This document shows, one piece after another, positions 17,425-18,571 of a DNA stretch of 18,571 bases (within the stretch, counting starts at the first letter, position 1; every line of letters begins with the position of its first letter). Origin of the DNA: Gryganskiella cystojenkinii. Its lineage: Eukaryota > Mortierellomycota > Mortierellomycetes > Mortierellales > Mortierellaceae. A program made the translations under genes and the position numbers. The stretch lies in contig JAAAIG010000500.1 in NCBI GenBank assembly GCA_015852425.1, forward strand, positions 3,535 to 22,105, written 5' to 3'. Under the pieces are notes generated by a model. It saw nothing but the letters and a program-made list of their open reading frames with translations, was not told where the DNA came from and made no database searches.

Positions 17425-18571
17425 TTCATGGTAACGAATGTGTTTCGGACGAAAGTTGTCGCGGAAGTCATGTTCTATAAAAGTACTCCTGCAGCTTATA
17501 ATCAGCTTTGTGTCTGGTTCTCGCTTGTTGAACTGATCGTGAAGGTTGACCTTGAGCTGTGCTTCATCGTAGCCATCGCAAATCAGCAGGAACCGGCGGT
17601 GCCGCTTCATTTCTTGGATCTGAAGATCAGAAAACAGCTCGTGGGCCTGCAATTGCTTGCGAATCAAATCCTGATCGGGACGGTCAATGGCTGGCAGGTT
17701 GACGAACAGAGGGATTGCGTCTCCCGGGTTGTATTCATCCCATAGCACGTGCTCAAGGTGACTATTGAATGTCGATTTTCCTGCTCCTGGATCGCCCAGA
17801 ATCAAGAACACCTGTAGATCACTGCCTAGGAACTGCTTGACCTTCTCCATGAGCGGAAGAGCGACCTCGTCGGATGCCCGGAGACTCGGTTTGGACAAAG
17901 GCTCGACGTAAATTGTCTGTTTTTTGTATTCGCTCAGCCTCAGGCGCTGAAGTTTGTAGAGAGTGTGGTCGAGATCCAGATTATTGTTGACTTCCTTCAA
18001 AAGCAGACACGATGTCGGCAAGGGCTGATTAATGCGCAGCGGATGAAGATACTTGAGTTCGCTGTCACCGTTCCACTTCAAATGGAGGATCAAATCGCGC
18101 GCCTTCGTTTTGATTGAAGTGTTGGAGGTCGTCATCGCAGATCTGGTGGTGTCAGACGAATAGGTAGCTGACAAATCAGAGAGATGGCGAAGAATAGTCA
18201 CAATCCACCGTGGAGTGTCCTGGTCCTGATTGGAGCCGACGCTGAGCTTGAAGATCTCACCTAGAAACTCAACAGCCTGTTCTCGACTGAGCATGTCCCA
18301 AGATGGGTCTGCAGCAATCTCGCCCAGTAGTCGACTAAAGCCCCACAAGACCTTGGAATCTTGATTATGATTGCCCACCAACGCATTCAGAAGAAACAAA
18401 TTGCCCTGACGGACATGATCCTCTGCTTCTTGAACTGCCTTGAACCATGGTGCCTGGCCTCCTGGCCCAAGCTTATCTTTCAAAAAGTCAAATAACCCTC
18501 GTATGCCTTTGATCAAGTTGGGTAGACCTTCAGTAATCCCTTCAAACTGACCTGTAACAACACCTGATATG
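17425..18571 (-). CDS. NLR-like gene, N-terminal part: helical region and NACHT NTPase (runs off right edge)
   Basis: The frame is open from the window edge (ISGVVTGQFEGITEGLPNLI...), so the start lies outside. The first ~200 visible residues are a helical, ARM-like region (WFKAVQEAEDHVRQGNLFLL, LGEIAADPSWDML) of a type that precedes NACHT in Mortierella-like proteins. The NACHT core follows: Walker A LGDPGAGKST (about 17768-17798), Walker B FLLICDGYDEA (about 17560-17592), and KLIISCRS, the sensor strand. NACHT NTPases oligomerise on ligand sensing and signal through an N-terminal effector domain, here beyond the edge. The frame breaks at about 17420-17428. Confidence 0.85.

Noticed and set aside
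1..18571. tRNA, rRNA, CRISPR array, telomeric repeat or complete transposon
   Set aside because: None was seen; short matches such as AACCCTAG near 4544 are single copies.

Overview
The window looks like nuclear DNA of an early-diverging filamentous fungus, most likely Mortierellomycota (Mortierella/Linnemannia-like). The reasons are many short GT-AG introns (56-147 nt) with CTAAC-like branch motifs, GRC3-type rRNA processing machinery, and two large proteins built from domains I associate with Mortierellaceae: an LRR protein with a coiled-coil and an unnamed conserved domain, and a NACHT-pentapeptide-WD40 protein. The taxon is my inference from these families, not the result of a search.

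Left part (1-3797, minus strand): the 5' part of a probable mitochondrial protein gene (607 to the left edge) lies just downstream of a five-exon gene for the polynucleotide 5'-kinase GRC3/NOL9 (3797 to 787). This is the housekeeping part of the window.

Middle (about 4000-6310): a looser region. It holds two diverged copies of a short cassette (4013-4213 and 5720-6001) and, between them, a small secreted protein gene (5070-5324) with a TATA box and a probable 5'-UTR intron.

6332-8495 (minus): an eight-exon FAD-dependent monooxygenase gene. Its conserved GDACHKMLPAAGQG motif is cut by three introns, leaving an 11-nt and a 22-nt exon; one of these introns is GC-AG.

9438-13639 (plus): a fragment resembling the N-terminal DNA-binding domain of a MULE-type transposase, followed by a two-exon gene for an 1129-residue modular LRR protein.

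13640-18571 (minus): a short spliced minus-strand gene is squeezed into the convergent spacer. After it comes a large NLR-like gene (NACHT, then pentapeptide repeats, then about 14 WD40 blades) that runs off the right edge. Its frame is broken twice, so it is either a very young pseudogene or carries sequence errors. The LRR and NLR-like genes face each other tail to tail, which suggests a small cluster of recognition-type proteins beside a transposon remnant. No rRNA, tRNA, CRISPR or complete transposon was seen.
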